Origin: Halieaceae bacterium UBA3479
GTDB lineage: Bacteria > Pseudomonadota > Gammaproteobacteria > Pseudomonadales > Halieaceae
DNA length: 29,889 bases
Assembly: GCA_002377985.1 (NCBI GenBank)
Contig: DFQW01000072.1
Span: 1-29,889, forward strand
Direction of reading: 5' to 3'
The translations under genes and the position numbers were made by a program. Numbering within the stretch: position 1 is the stretch's first letter; each line of letters opens with the position of its first letter. This document shows positions 9,505 through 18,592 of the stretch, piece by piece. The notes under the pieces are model-generated. The model was not told the origin of the DNA, did no database searches, and saw nothing but the letters and a program-made list of their open reading frames with translations.

Positions 9505-10908
9505 ATGAAACAGGCGCTTCAGCTCAAGCTGGGACAGCAATTAGCCCTCACTCCCCAACTGCAGCAGGCCATTAAGCTGTTGCAAATGAGCACCGCAGAT
9601 CTGCAACAAATTATTGAAGAAACCCTGGAATCCAATGCGCTGCTTGAGCTGGAAAGCGAGGCGACATCAGAGTCTGACATCCTCGATTTTTCGCAGGAAG
9701 CGGCGGCCGACGATGCATCGGAAGAATTAGCCGTCGATGCAGCGTGGGAAGATCTGATGCCTTCCTCCGCGCCGCCACCCAGTTTGAGCTCGGCAGATAC
9801 CGATTTTTCTGAGCGAGACTCAGCTGACGAATCACTTCGCGATCATTTGCTGTGGCAATTAAACCTAACCCGGCTATCTGACGTTGATCATGTGATTGCT
9901 CTGGCGCTGATTGATGCTGTCGATGCCGATGGACGGTTGACGCAAAGTCCCGAGAGTATTCACCGGGAACTTGACCTCGAAGACGTAGAGCTCGACGAAG
10001 TCATGGCCGTTTTACACAGGGTGCAGCACTTTGAACCGGCTGGAGTCTTTGCAATTGATCTGCGGGAGTGTCTGCTAATTCAGCTGAGACAACTACCCGT
10101 TGACACCCCCTGCCGCGAGCTGGCCGGTGCAATTGTCAGCCGGCATCTCGCGCAACTGCCCACCGCGCCGCCCCGGCAGCTAGCTAAAAAACTCAGAACA
10201 ACAGAGCCAGAACTTGAAGCCGCTATCGGATTGATCCGTTCGCTGGATCCCACGCCCGGAGCAAAGATTGGCGGGGAGCAAACCGAATACGTCACGCCCG
10301 ACGTATTCGTGCGTCAGAGAAACGGGCGCTGGCTTGTCGAGCTGAATCCAGACATCGCACCCAAACTCCGTGTGAATGAACACTATGTATCAGCGCTAAA
10401 CCAGGGCTCCTCTTCCGATCGCGGCTACGTCAAAGAGCATCTGCAGGAGGCACGCTGGTTTATGAAGAGCCTGCTAAGCCGCAACGAGACACTGCTGAAA
10501 GTAGCGACCAAAGTTGTAGAGCATCAGAAAAAGTTTTTGGAGCTGGGTGAGATAGCCATGAAACCGCTCGTGTTGGCCGATATTGCATCGGAGGTGGATC
10601 TCCATGAGTCGACGGTATCGCGCGCGACAACCCGAAAATACATGCACACACCGAGAGGCACGTTTGAACTGAAATATTTTTTCTCGAGCCGAGTGGCCGG
10701 CGATGATGGCGATGATAGCTCGTCCACCGCCATAAAAGCGGCCATAAAAAAATTAGTGAGCGTCGAAGATGCCCGAAAACCACTCAGTGACTCCAAACTA
10801 TGTGATCTCCTGAAAGAGCAGGGAATATCGGTGGCAAGAAGAACCATCGCCAAGTACAGGGAGCAACTCGCGATTCCCCCCTCAAACGAACGTAAACGCC
10901 TAAACTGA
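9505..10908 (+). CDS. rpoN: RNA polymerase sigma-54 factor
   Basis: RpoN directs RNA polymerase to -24/-12 promoters that need ATP-driven enhancer-binding proteins. The 467-residue protein has all regions: region I at the N-terminus (LKLGQQLALTPQLQQAIKLL), an acidic region II (about 50-115), the core-binding domain, the HTH domain with DLHESTVSRATTRKY, and the RpoN box ARRTIAKYRE at 444-453 that reads the -24 element. Length is close to E. coli (477). It heads the conserved rpoN-hpf-ptsN-rapZ-npr cluster. The ribosome site before the ATG is weak. Confidence 0.98.
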   Translation: MKQALQLKLGQQLALTPQLQQAIKLLQMSTADLQQIIEETLESNALLELESEATSESDILDFSQEAAADDASEELAVDAAWEDLMPSSAPPPSLSSADTDFSERDSADESLRDHLLWQLNLTRLSDVDHVIALALIDAVDADGRLTQSPESIHRELDLEDVELDEVMAVLHRVQHFEPAGVFAIDLRECLLIQLRQLPVDTPCRELAGAIVSRHLAQLPTAPPRQLAKKLRTTEPELEAAIGLIRSLDPTPGAKIGGEQTEYVTPDVFVRQRNGRWLVELNPDIAPKLRVNEHYVSALNQGSSSDRGYVKEHLQEARWFMKSLLSRNETLLKVATKVVEHQKKFLELGEIAMKPLVLADIASEVDLHESTVSRATTRKYMHTPRGTFELKYFFSSRVAGDDGDDSSSTAIKAAIKKLVSVEDARKPLSDSKLCDLLKEQGISVARRTIAKYREQLAIPPSNERKRLN

Positions 10909-10938
10909 ATATAGAGGCAAAGCCAAAAGGAGCGCCGT

Positions 10939-11226
10939 ATGAACCTGACCATTAGCGGACACCACCTAGATGTAACGCCAGCAATTCGAGAGCATGTAGA
11001 AGGAAAATTTGCTCCGATCGAACGTCATGGCGACCACATTACCCGGGCGGACGTCACATTAATCGTCGAGAAGCACCAGCATAAAGCGGAGGCAAATCTC
11101 CACGTGGCGGGCGCCGATCTGTTCGCCTCGTCAGAATCTGATGACATGTATGCAGCAATTGATGCCCTTGCAGAAAAACTGGATCGGCAAGTCATTAAAC
11201 AAAAGGAAAAACGAAGAGGACACTGA
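10939..11226 (+). CDS. hpf: Ribosome hibernation promoting factor, short form
   Basis: HPF binds the 30S decoding region and, with RMF, promotes 100S ribosome dimers in stationary phase. At 95 residues it is the short form, matching E. coli HPF in length and pattern: MNLTISGHHLDVTPAIREHV at the start, VEKHQHKAEANLHV in the middle, DMYAAIDALAEKLDRQ near the end. AAAAGGAG lies about 7 bases before the ATG. It sits between rpoN and ptsN as usual, with ptsN three bases after its stop. Confidence 0.95.
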   Translation: MNLTISGHHLDVTPAIREHVEGKFAPIERHGDHITRADVTLIVEKHQHKAEANLHVAGADLFASSESDDMYAAIDALAEKLDRQVIKQKEKRRGH

Positions 11227-11229
11227 CTG

Positions 11230-11691
11230 ATGGCACTTGCATCGGCGGCCAAACTCGCTGACCTATTGGTGTTCAACCAGCTATCCGTTCACAGCAAAAA
11301 GCGCGTTTTCGAGAGTGCCGCAGAGGCGTTTGGAGACATGATCGGCTTATCCAAAGGCGCGGTTTATCGCGGGTTGTTGGACAGGGAGAAATTGGGGAGT
11401 ACGGCGTTGGGTGACGGTGTTGCCATTCCTCATTGTCGCATTGACGAGTGCACAGCGCCGCTCGGCTGTCTGATGACATTAACCGACCCGGTGGACTTTT
11501 CTGCTTCGGATGGGATGGGGGTAGATATTGTGCTGGTGCTATTGGTGCCTGCTCAAGCCACTCAGGAGCACCTCGACCTTCTGGCAAGTGTGGTCGAGCT
11601 TTTATCCCGCGAAACAACCCGGGCAGCCATCAGAAAGGCCAATCAGCCGAGCGAGCTGTCAGATATTGTTGCCAGGGGCGGACTGGTATGA
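11230..11691 (+). CDS. ptsN: Nitrogen PTS regulatory protein EIIA-Ntr
   Basis: EIIA-Ntr is the terminal phosphoacceptor of the nitrogen PTS (EI-Ntr, NPr, EIIA-Ntr) and acts as a regulator, for example of potassium uptake, rather than in sugar transport. The 153-residue protein has the phosphorylation loop GDGVAIPHCRID with His68. Downstream rapZ overlaps by ATGA, and npr follows, so two of the three phosphorelay proteins are encoded together; ptsP (EI-Ntr) is not in the window. Confidence 0.96.
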   Translation: MALASAAKLADLLVFNQLSVHSKKRVFESAAEAFGDMIGLSKGAVYRGLLDREKLGSTALGDGVAIPHCRIDECTAPLGCLMTLTDPVDFSASDGMGVDIVLVLLVPAQATQEHLDLLASVVELLSRETTRAAIRKANQPSELSDIVARGGLV

Positions 11692-12563
11692 CGCCGCGGC
11701 TCATCATCATCAGTGGCAGCTCCGGCGCCGGCAAGAGCAGCGCACTGCGGCTCCTGGAGGACGAGGGCTACTACTGTGTGGACAACCTGCCCCCCAGAAT
11801 GATGGCGGACTTTGCAAGAGAGGTGTTGCAGCATCGAGACTACGACCGGTTTAAAGGCATTGCCGTCTGCATAGACGCGCGCGCCATGAGCCCGCAGCAG
11901 GAAGGAGAAAACGATGCGCTTCACCAAATCCTAAAGACCCGGGACTCACTCGTTATCTTTCTCGACGCCCAGCCCCACATTCTGCTCAAGCGTTTCAGTG
12001 AAACGCGTCGCAGACATCCACTGGCGGGGCCAAATAACTCGCTGCCGGAGGCGATTACCCGAGAACGAAAACACCTTGAGTTTATCGCAGCGCAGGCAGA
12101 TCTGCTGATTGATACGACCGAACTGTCGCCGCGCGATCTGAGGGATGCCATCACCCGGCGTATTATCGAAAGGCGCGATGGCCTATCGATCATGATCGAG
12201 TCTTTTGCCTACAAAAAGGGCATGCCGACCGATGCTGACTTTGTATTCGATGCCCGAGGTCTGTCCAACCCCTACTGGGAGGAATCCCTGCGACACTTAA
12301 CCGGGGTTGATGAACCCGTGAGGCATTTCCTCGAATCAGATCCAAAAACGCTGACCATCTATAACCGTATCAGCGTATTTGTTACCGAGACGATTCCCGA
12401 CTTCAACCAAAGTGACAGAAGCTACCTCACCATCGCTATCGGCTGCACGGGAGGCCAGCATCGTTCGGTTTACCTTGCCGAAAAGCTCCATACTGACCTC
12501 ATAAAACACTACCCGGCGACACAACTTCGACACCGCCACCTGATAGTGAGCCAAACTTCATGA
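11688..12563 (+). CDS. rapZ: RNase adapter protein RapZ
   Basis: RapZ binds sRNA (GlmZ in E. coli) and recruits RNase E, tuning glucosamine-6-phosphate synthase and so envelope precursor supply. From the ATG at 11688 the protein has 291 residues (E. coli 284). Walker A GSSGAGKSS is at 10-18. The C-terminal RNA-binding domain carries GCTGGQHRSVY (about 252-262). The frame is open well upstream inside ptsN, but the ATGA overlap and the family N-terminus decide the start. It overlaps npr by ATGA (12560-12563). Confidence 0.96.
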   Translation: MTPRLIIISGSSGAGKSSALRLLEDEGYYCVDNLPPRMMADFAREVLQHRDYDRFKGIAVCIDARAMSPQQEGENDALHQILKTRDSLVIFLDAQPHILLKRFSETRRRHPLAGPNNSLPEAITRERKHLEFIAAQADLLIDTTELSPRDLRDAITRRIIERRDGLSIMIESFAYKKGMPTDADFVFDARGLSNPYWEESLRHLTGVDEPVRHFLESDPKTLTIYNRISVFVTETIPDFNQSDRSYLTIAIGCTGGQHRSVYLAEKLHTDLIKHYPATQLRHRHLIVSQTS

Positions 12564-12829
12564 GCGAGTCTGCGCTACGAGTTGTCAACCCGCTGGGTCT
12601 CCACGCACGCCCGGCTGCCAAGGTCGTGGAATGCGCCAACCGGTTTAGCAGCGACATCACACTGCTCTTTAACGGTAAGGAAATTGACGCTAAAAGCATT
12701 ATGTCCGTACTCATGCTGGCAGCGGGCCAGGGATCCGACCTTGTTCTTCGTGTTTCTGGGGAGGACGAAGTCGCCGCCCGGGAAGCGATGGAAATACTGT
12801 TTAGCTCAGGCTTCGGCGAGCTGGAATAA
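12560..12829 (+). CDS. npr: Phosphocarrier protein NPr
   Basis: NPr (PtsO) is the HPr-like phosphocarrier that passes phosphate from EI-Ntr to EIIA-Ntr. The 89-residue protein has His15 in the active-site motif NPLGLHARPAAK and the KSIMSVLMLAAGQG segment around residue 46, which in the carbon-PTS HPr would hold the regulatory serine. It overlaps rapZ by four bases. A 75-base gap follows before mgtE with no visible terminator. Confidence 0.95.
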   Translation: MSESALRVVNPLGLHARPAAKVVECANRFSSDITLLFNGKEIDAKSIMSVLMLAAGQGSDLVLRVSGEDEVAAREAMEILFSSGFGELE

Positions 12830-12891
12830 GTCGCAAATCGGGCCCCGCTGGCTGGACCTACCCGCAGTGCTAGGGATAATGGGGGCTGCAC

Positions 12892-12897
12892 AGGAGG
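12892..12897 (+). promoter_or_regulatory. Strong ribosome binding site for mgtE
   Basis: AGGAGG, a perfect Shine-Dalgarno core, lies 7 bases before the TTG at 12905. It supports TTG as the real start, because no in-frame ATG or GTG is as well placed. Confidence 0.75.
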
Positions 12898-12904
12898 CTC
12901 TCTG

Positions 12905-14251
12905 TTGAACTCGCCAGCTAATTTTCCTACCAAAACCGAACGCATCGATCAGGCACTGCGTGCCGGGTCGCTAGGTGATGTAGCGAGCACTTTGGCAGAA
13001 ATGCCTCCGGGCGATGTCGCTTATCTGGTGAGCTCATCACCCCCAGACTATCGCGCACTTCTGCTCGGCTTGCTCGACTCAGAGCAAGAGGCGCTGGTCG
13101 TTAACGAGCTTCCGGACGAACTTCGCAGCGCAATCCTGATGGACCGGGCCCCTGAGGCGCTGGCCGGCATTGTTGAAAAACTTGACGATGACGACGTGGC
13201 AGACATCCTGCATGAACTGCCGGAAGACGTCACCGGGCAGGTACTGGCGATCATGGATGAGCAGTATCGGCAAAGACTGCAAACCGTGCTCAGTTTTCCA
13301 GATGATGTCGCCGGCGGCTTGATGAGTACCGACACCATCACTATCCGTGCCGATCTGACACTGGATGTTGTCCTCAGGTATTTGCGACGCCACGTTGAGA
13401 TACCTCACAACACTGACAATCTGATCGTCGTGAATCGCACTGACAAGCTGGTCGGTCTCCTACCCATTCGCACTGTCCTCGTCTCTGATCCTGCGGTGTC
13501 CGTGCGGGAAATGATGATTACCGATCAGGAAGCCATCAGCGCAAATATGCCGGCAACAGAGGTGGCACGTCGTTTTGAACGTAACGACTGGATTTCCGCG
13601 CCCGTGGTTGATGAAACCGGAAAACTGCTTGGGCGAATCACCATCGACGACGTCGTCGATGTCATCATCGAAGAGGCTGATCATTCACTGACTTCTCTCG
13701 CGGGCCTCGCCGAAGAGGACACATTCGCGACCGTTTGGCAGTCGGCGCCCAGAAGAGCCGTGTGGCTGGCAATTAATCTGGCGACGGCACTATTGGCCTC
13801 TTCCGTGATCAGTCTCTTTCAGGGAACGATCGAAAAAGTCGTCGCTTTGGCGGTGCTGATGCCGGTGGTAGCGTCAATGGGAGGCATCGCAGGGACCCAG
13901 AGCCTGACCATTCTGATTCGGGCCATGGCTATGGGACAGATCAACGATCGAAACCAGCTGTGGTTGGTTGGACGCGAGTCACTCATCGGTTTGATCAACG
14001 GCATACTGTGGGCGGCGGTCGTAGCGATTACCGCATCCCTGTGGTTTGACGACTTCACACTGGGCTTGATTATCGCCTGCGCGATGTTGATTAACCTCGT
14101 TACTGCGGGATTTTCAGGAGCAGGGCTACCTTTGCTGTTACAGCGCTTAAATATCGACCCGGCGCTAGCCGGCGGCGTTCTCGTCACGACCGTTACCGAT
14201 ATTGTTGGATTTCTGACTTTCCTCGGTCTCGCTACCTGGTTTTACGGATAA
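12905..14251 (+). CDS. mgtE: Magnesium transporter MgtE
   Basis: MgtE is a Mg2+-gated Mg2+ channel of the inner membrane. The 448-residue protein has the cytosolic helical N domain (about 10-130, with the repeated acidic DELRSAI, DDDVADILHELPEDV pattern), a pair of CBS domains (about 130-255, including MSTDTITIRADLTLDV and GRITIDDVVDVI) that sense Mg2+, a plug helix, and five membrane segments in the last 170 residues with the family motif GIAGTQSLTI. The start is TTG with a strong ribosome site. It follows npr by 75 bases and precedes darP by 13 bases. Confidence 0.95.
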   Translation: MNSPANFPTKTERIDQALRAGSLGDVASTLAEMPPGDVAYLVSSSPPDYRALLLGLLDSEQEALVVNELPDELRSAILMDRAPEALAGIVEKLDDDDVADILHELPEDVTGQVLAIMDEQYRQRLQTVLSFPDDVAGGLMSTDTITIRADLTLDVVLRYLRRHVEIPHNTDNLIVVNRTDKLVGLLPIRTVLVSDPAVSVREMMITDQEAISANMPATEVARRFERNDWISAPVVDETGKLLGRITIDDVVDVIIEEADHSLTSLAGLAEEDTFATVWQSAPRRAVWLAINLATALLASSVISLFQGTIEKVVALAVLMPVVASMGGIAGTQSLTILIRAMAMGQINDRNQLWLVGRESLIGLINGILWAAVVAITASLWFDDFTLGLIIACAMLINLVTAGFSGAGLPLLLQRLNIDPALAGGVLVTTVTDIVGFLTFLGLATWFYG

Positions 14252-14264
14252 GCAAAGCTGGCCT

Positions 14265-14792
14265 ATGAGTGTTGAACCACAGGCTGAGTCAGAGCAGGAA
14301 TCCCTCAGCAAGAGCGAACGCAAACGCCAAATGCATGCTTTGCAGCAATTGGGTGAGCGGCTGGTCACGCTGCCCCAGGCTGAACTCGACGCTATCAGCA
14401 TCGAGGATGAGCGCCTCCGGGAAGCCATTAGTCAGGCAAGGCGCATTACCGCCAGAGGCGGGTTGAGACGACAGCTCCAATTTATCGGGAAGCTGATGCG
14501 CTCAATAGACCCCTCCAACATTGAGGCAGCCCTAGAGGCGAGAGATCAGCGCCGCAACAGCACCGTGCAGCAACACCACCGGATCGAATTAGCGAGGGAC
14601 AAACTGATATCGGCAGGCGACGACGCGCTGGGAGAGCTGCTCGCGATGTGGCCCGCTGCCGAACCCGCGCTGCTCCGTCAATGGCGGCGCCAGTATCCAG
14701 TGGAAGTCAGCAAAGGCAATGAAAAAGCACACGGCAGAAAACTATTTCGTTATCTTGCAGGGCTCGACGAGGAAGACTCCGCAGGCGACTGA
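14265..14792 (+). CDS. darP: Ribosome biogenesis factor DarP (YjgA, DUF615)
   Basis: DarP (YjgA) associates with late 50S precursors and helps peptidyl-transferase-centre maturation. The 175-residue protein is highly charged and helical. Family patterns are SKSERKRQMHALQQLGERL (about 15-33), RREAI-like LREAISQARRI, and GLRRQLQFIGKLMR. The last 43 bases overlap the end of yhdP on the other strand, so its C-terminal codons are read on both strands. In Pseudomonas pmbA is next to this gene; it is absent here. Confidence 0.93.
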   Translation: MSVEPQAESEQESLSKSERKRQMHALQQLGERLVTLPQAELDAISIEDERLREAISQARRITARGGLRRQLQFIGKLMRSIDPSNIEAALEARDQRRNSTVQQHHRIELARDKLISAGDDALGELLAMWPAAEPALLRQWRRQYPVEVSKGNEKAHGRKLFRYLAGLDEEDSAGD

Positions 14793-17700
14793 TTGACCGA
14801 GGCAGGAGCCGTTGCCTTTGCATCAAATACGCGCTTGAACACCACCTCTGGGGCATTAAGATCACCGCTGACCGCGTAAACACCGCTGGATAGCTGATTC
14901 ATCTGTTCTTCAAACACCTTGCTGACTAAATAGGTGCCGGCGGCGATGGGTAAGCCACCGGCCAACGCTGCCACCCAAGGAATATTGTCAACCAGCGGTA
15001 ACGTCACCACCAGTTCACCATCGAGGGTGTCAGCCAATAAATCAACATCGCTGGCGAAGGTGAAGTAACCGCCTGACCCCTCAATTGAGAAATCCGGAAT
15101 CCGGAGCATGCCCTTGTCAAACTCGACACGCCCCTCGGCGCTATCAAAGGTGACGCCCGGATCAAAAAGCTGGTTCATATTTGCACGCCGAAACAGGCCC
15201 GCCAAATTCATCAAACTCAATAACCGCATGGCTCCAGCTGTCTCGGCTGTCGCCGAGGTGAAAGAACCGGACTCCATGGTCAAATCCATAGATCCAGAGA
15301 CTTTCTTTAAATCAAACTCCCGGGGACTCGCAGGCCATGACCAATCGATATCGAACCCGCCACTGCGGGTCTGCACAATGGGCTCGACCCCTAACGATTC
15401 GAGCGTTGTTGCAAGGTTGCTGAACTGGGCGACAAACGACACAGAGGTAACCTCTTTGCCTTTCGATCTTTGCCAAGTCATCTCGCTATCGGATGAGAAT
15501 ACCGCTCCCATCAATTCTCCTGTGAGTTCCGTTACGTGCCAGCGATCCGCGTGAAGATCTGTGAGCGTAAAGGCGATCTCGCCAAGGCGGGTACTTCTCT
15601 TATAGACGTTACCGATTGTTACCGGTAGCGGCTGCCAGGCGAATGCCCGTTCAGTAACGTCCTCCGTTGACCCAACCCCAAACTCCGGTAATCCCTCGAT
15701 ATCCAAGTGCTCTATTCTTAAATTTCGCTCCACCTCAGCAGAAAAATCAGCGGCAGACTCTGATATCGGCGCCGCGATTTGCTGGCGATAGGTACCGCGC
15801 AACCATGGCAAACCGAAATCAGCGCCAATCGATTCCTGATCTGATATCACTGACAAGTCCAGACTGCCCAAGGGTTGGCCCCGCCACAGCAATTGCGTGA
15901 CGCGGAGTCCGTTAACCTTGATGAGTGGAAACAGCGCGTCCTCAGTAGAACGATCAGCCGTCACCGCAAGCCACTCGGCAAGATCGAATTGCGGTAGCAG
16001 GCCCGTGACATGGATGCCAGCGCCGCTACCGACCAAAGACTCCGCGGGGGGTCGCGTTCTCGGAGTCAGATCAACGGCGATGGAAGGTAGCTCGCCCCCC
16101 GATGTATCCACAACGGCGGAAAAGCGACCGAACCAAAAGGCTTCCCAATCCGCCCAGCCCCGGTCACTCCATGTCAACTTGAGGGGGGCCGTGCTCTCTC
16201 TGGATTTGCCCCATGGCAGGGGCAGATCAACCCTCGCCCCTGTTAAATCAGAGGCCACCTCCACCGTTATCTGTTCGTCGACAGCTACCATGATTTCAAC
16301 GGGTACAACGCCATCGATGGGCAGCGCGATCGGCACTGAGCGCCACGTCATCACGTCACTTATGTCCAGATCGAAATTAAGCCGAGCGGCGAGCACGGCG
16401 TCGGGAGTTGCAGCTAATTGCGGACCCATCTCAATCTTCAGCTCGCGCCCAAGCAAGAAGCCACGTAAATCATCGCTCTCAAAACCGCGCCCGCTGTGAA
16501 AGGAAAACCCTCCTGAAATGCGCTCTGCGGACAAATCAAGTAAAGCCGAATCAACGCTGACTGATTCGAATTCTGTTTTGACCTCTACCTCCAGCGATTC
16601 GCTGATATCACGAAGGTCAAACCCAACCATCACCTCTGTGCTGGCAGCACCACTTGTCGTGAGGTCGTTGAGTAATGGCCTGACAAAATCAAGTGGCGGT
16701 AACACAGCCAGGCCGGCTTTAAGATCGTGAACTTGACTGTCCGATTGGCCCTTAATGCTCAACCTGGACGTGTTGGCTCGTAAGCGTAAACCTACTGCGG
16801 TATCGTCTAAAACAACTCCTGCCATCGACGCTTGCGGAGACCAGACATCGATATCGGTATCGTCGAGACGCAGAAAGATCTGTGACTGCTTGGCATCGGG
16901 CCACCGGTCTTGATAAGCCAAGGTCACATCGCGGAGATTTGCCGCCAACTGCATGGTTTGTGACGCATCTCCGTAGGGCCTGAAACCGCCGAACCACAGG
17001 AAAGTCGCCGCTTCAATGTGGCCCGCCGGCAAAGCCCTTTGCAACCATTGGTAAGTTGCTGGAGGCAATCGATAGGGTATGTAGGCATCGCGCACGCTGA
17101 TCGGCGCGTCAGCCACTGCCGCCGCTAACCGCATATTCCTCTCGATTGACGCGTCTTTGAACAGGGGAATGTCGATTTCGAACTGCACGGTGGCATCGTG
17201 ATCCGGCGCTGTGGCCAGAAAAAATCCATCCTCCAGAAACAATGCATCTTTTTGCCAGTGGCCCGATAGCACCCCCATCACGGATTTAAATTCAATGGGA
17301 GATTGGTAGACCCCCGGCAAATCGAGCGCAAAATCTTCGGTCAGTACCCATGCCTGTGCGCCGTCCTGATTTGCGGCGAGACTCGCATCAATTCCGCCAA
17401 GGCCTGGCACAGTGCGATAAGGCTGGGTAGTGGCATCGGTCACCACAACGGAGGCCGCCCAGGTCTGCAAAGGCTGATCTAATGTGGCTGTCTCGACGGA
17501 GATCGCCTCGATACGGCCGGTGGGATCCAGAGTTGCGAGTATCTCGCTGGCCTTGTCTGGTAACAGTCCACTCATCAAGACGATATTCTTTAAGCCAGAA
17601 ACCTCCAGATCTCTTGCTCGGCATTGCCAGCCAGCGTCTACCTGGCCACATTGGGCACGCTCTAATACAAACTCTGAATCAGCATGGGTCAGCGTCACAT

Positions 17701-18592
17701 CCTCAATCCAGAGTCGCGGCCGATCCGACAAATTCTCCAGCGCAGCAGAAAACGAAAGACCCTCCAGCACTATGCCATTGCTATCGAGGCGAGTGATGTT
17801 CTTAAGATCGCTTTGTAGCATGATGCCAATGGTTTCCTGAGAAGCACTGAGCCAGAAGTCTGCGCTTCCCTCCGCGACCAGGCGTACCCCCAGTGCCTGC
17901 GCTACCAACCCTAGGCCACTACCCGTAACGAAGCCGTAAAACTCTCCGGAGAACTTTTTGTGATCCAGCGGATCACCCATGCCGAAGCCCTCGGTGGCAA
18001 ACACCACTCCCTCATCAGAGCGAATCGAGATTTTGAGATCTCTCCGGCTACCCTCCCTGACCATGTCCAGATCGAGGGTTAGAGATCGCGCCAGTAGGGA
18101 TTGGGCCTCGGCTTGGGGATTTTCCAGCAAGCGCGCTTCGCGGATAACCAGCCGTTCAAAACCACTCAGAAAACCCGCCAAGCCCTCAGGGAAAGGCTGA
18201 TCTTGCTGCGAGGAGACCTGCTGACCGCCAAAAACAGGTTTTGTCAGAATGACTTCGTCGAAACGAAGCGCACCTGACAACAAGCTGTCCCATGCATCGA
18301 GACGAATTGATACCAACGGCAGATTCAGCCACTCCCCACTGTTGCCATCGCGTATGGCCAAATTCTCGATCTGGACGCGGGGAGAGAATCCGGCCATCTC
18401 CCCTTCTATGGCCCCTATCGACACATCTCCATTTGCCAGAGACGACAAGAACTCGGAAATCTTGGGCTCCGCGGCAGAGATGGCTCTCATCGCCAGTCGA
18501 CCGCTGCTGACATATATTGCCAAGCAGACCAGTGTCACCACCATCAGAGGCCAGACGATGCGACCCAAGACTTGCGGAAGCGCTCTAGCCAT
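14750..18592 (-). CDS. yhdP: AsmA-like outer-membrane lipid transport protein YhdP
   Basis: YhdP is a very long inner-membrane-anchored periplasmic protein of the AsmA/TamB/YdbH group, thought to form a hydrophobic groove that moves phospholipid to the outer membrane. The product has 1280 residues (E. coli 1266). It has one N-terminal membrane segment (about residues 10-30), a DUF3971-type central part with IRLDAWDSLLSGALRFDEV early on, and the AsmA-like C-terminal block with GSFTSATAETAGAMRLLSLMNL. A Ser-rich tail ends the protein inside the darP overlap. Its ATG overlaps maf by 8 bases (ATGGCTAG). rng (RNase G), which usually lies between maf and yhdP, is missing. Confidence 0.93.
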   Translation of the reverse strand: MARALPQVLGRIVWPLMVVTLVCLAIYVSSGRLAMRAISAAEPKISEFLSSLANGDVSIGAIEGEMAGFSPRVQIENLAIRDGNSGEWLNLPLVSIRLDAWDSLLSGALRFDEVILTKPVFGGQQVSSQQDQPFPEGLAGFLSGFERLVIREARLLENPQAEAQSLLARSLTLDLDMVREGSRRDLKISIRSDEGVVFATEGFGMGDPLDHKKFSGEFYGFVTGSGLGLVAQALGVRLVAEGSADFWLSASQETIGIMLQSDLKNITRLDSNGIVLEGLSFSAALENLSDRPRLWIEDVTLTHADSEFVLERAQCGQVDAGWQCRARDLEVSGLKNIVLMSGLLPDKASEILATLDPTGRIEAISVETATLDQPLQTWAASVVVTDATTQPYRTVPGLGGIDASLAANQDGAQAWVLTEDFALDLPGVYQSPIEFKSVMGVLSGHWQKDALFLEDGFFLATAPDHDATVQFEIDIPLFKDASIERNMRLAAAVADAPISVRDAYIPYRLPPATYQWLQRALPAGHIEAATFLWFGGFRPYGDASQTMQLAANLRDVTLAYQDRWPDAKQSQIFLRLDDTDIDVWSPQASMAGVVLDDTAVGLRLRANTSRLSIKGQSDSQVHDLKAGLAVLPPLDFVRPLLNDLTTSGAASTEVMVGFDLRDISESLEVEVKTEFESVSVDSALLDLSAERISGGFSFHSGRGFESDDLRGFLLGRELKIEMGPQLAATPDAVLAARLNFDLDISDVMTWRSVPIALPIDGVVPVEIMVAVDEQITVEVASDLTGARVDLPLPWGKSRESTAPLKLTWSDRGWADWEAFWFGRFSAVVDTSGGELPSIAVDLTPRTRPPAESLVGSGAGIHVTGLLPQFDLAEWLAVTADRSTEDALFPLIKVNGLRVTQLLWRGQPLGSLDLSVISDQESIGADFGLPWLRGTYRQQIAAPISESAADFSAEVERNLRIEHLDIEGLPEFGVGSTEDVTERAFAWQPLPVTIGNVYKRSTRLGEIAFTLTDLHADRWHVTELTGELMGAVFSSDSEMTWQRSKGKEVTSVSFVAQFSNLATTLESLGVEPIVQTRSGGFDIDWSWPASPREFDLKKVSGSMDLTMESGSFTSATAETAGAMRLLSLMNLAGLFRRANMNQLFDPGVTFDSAEGRVEFDKGMLRIPDFSIEGSGGYFTFASDVDLLADTLDGELVVTLPLVDNIPWVAALAGGLPIAAGTYLVSKVFEEQMNQLSSGVYAVSGDLNAPEVVFKRVFDAKATAPASVNQSPAESSSSSPAR

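Noticed and set aside
15897..16499. A 200-codon plus-strand open frame inside yhdP
   Set aside because: It is antisense to a full-length YhdP with family-like sequence throughout; the translation is Ser/Thr/Pro-rich with no domain.
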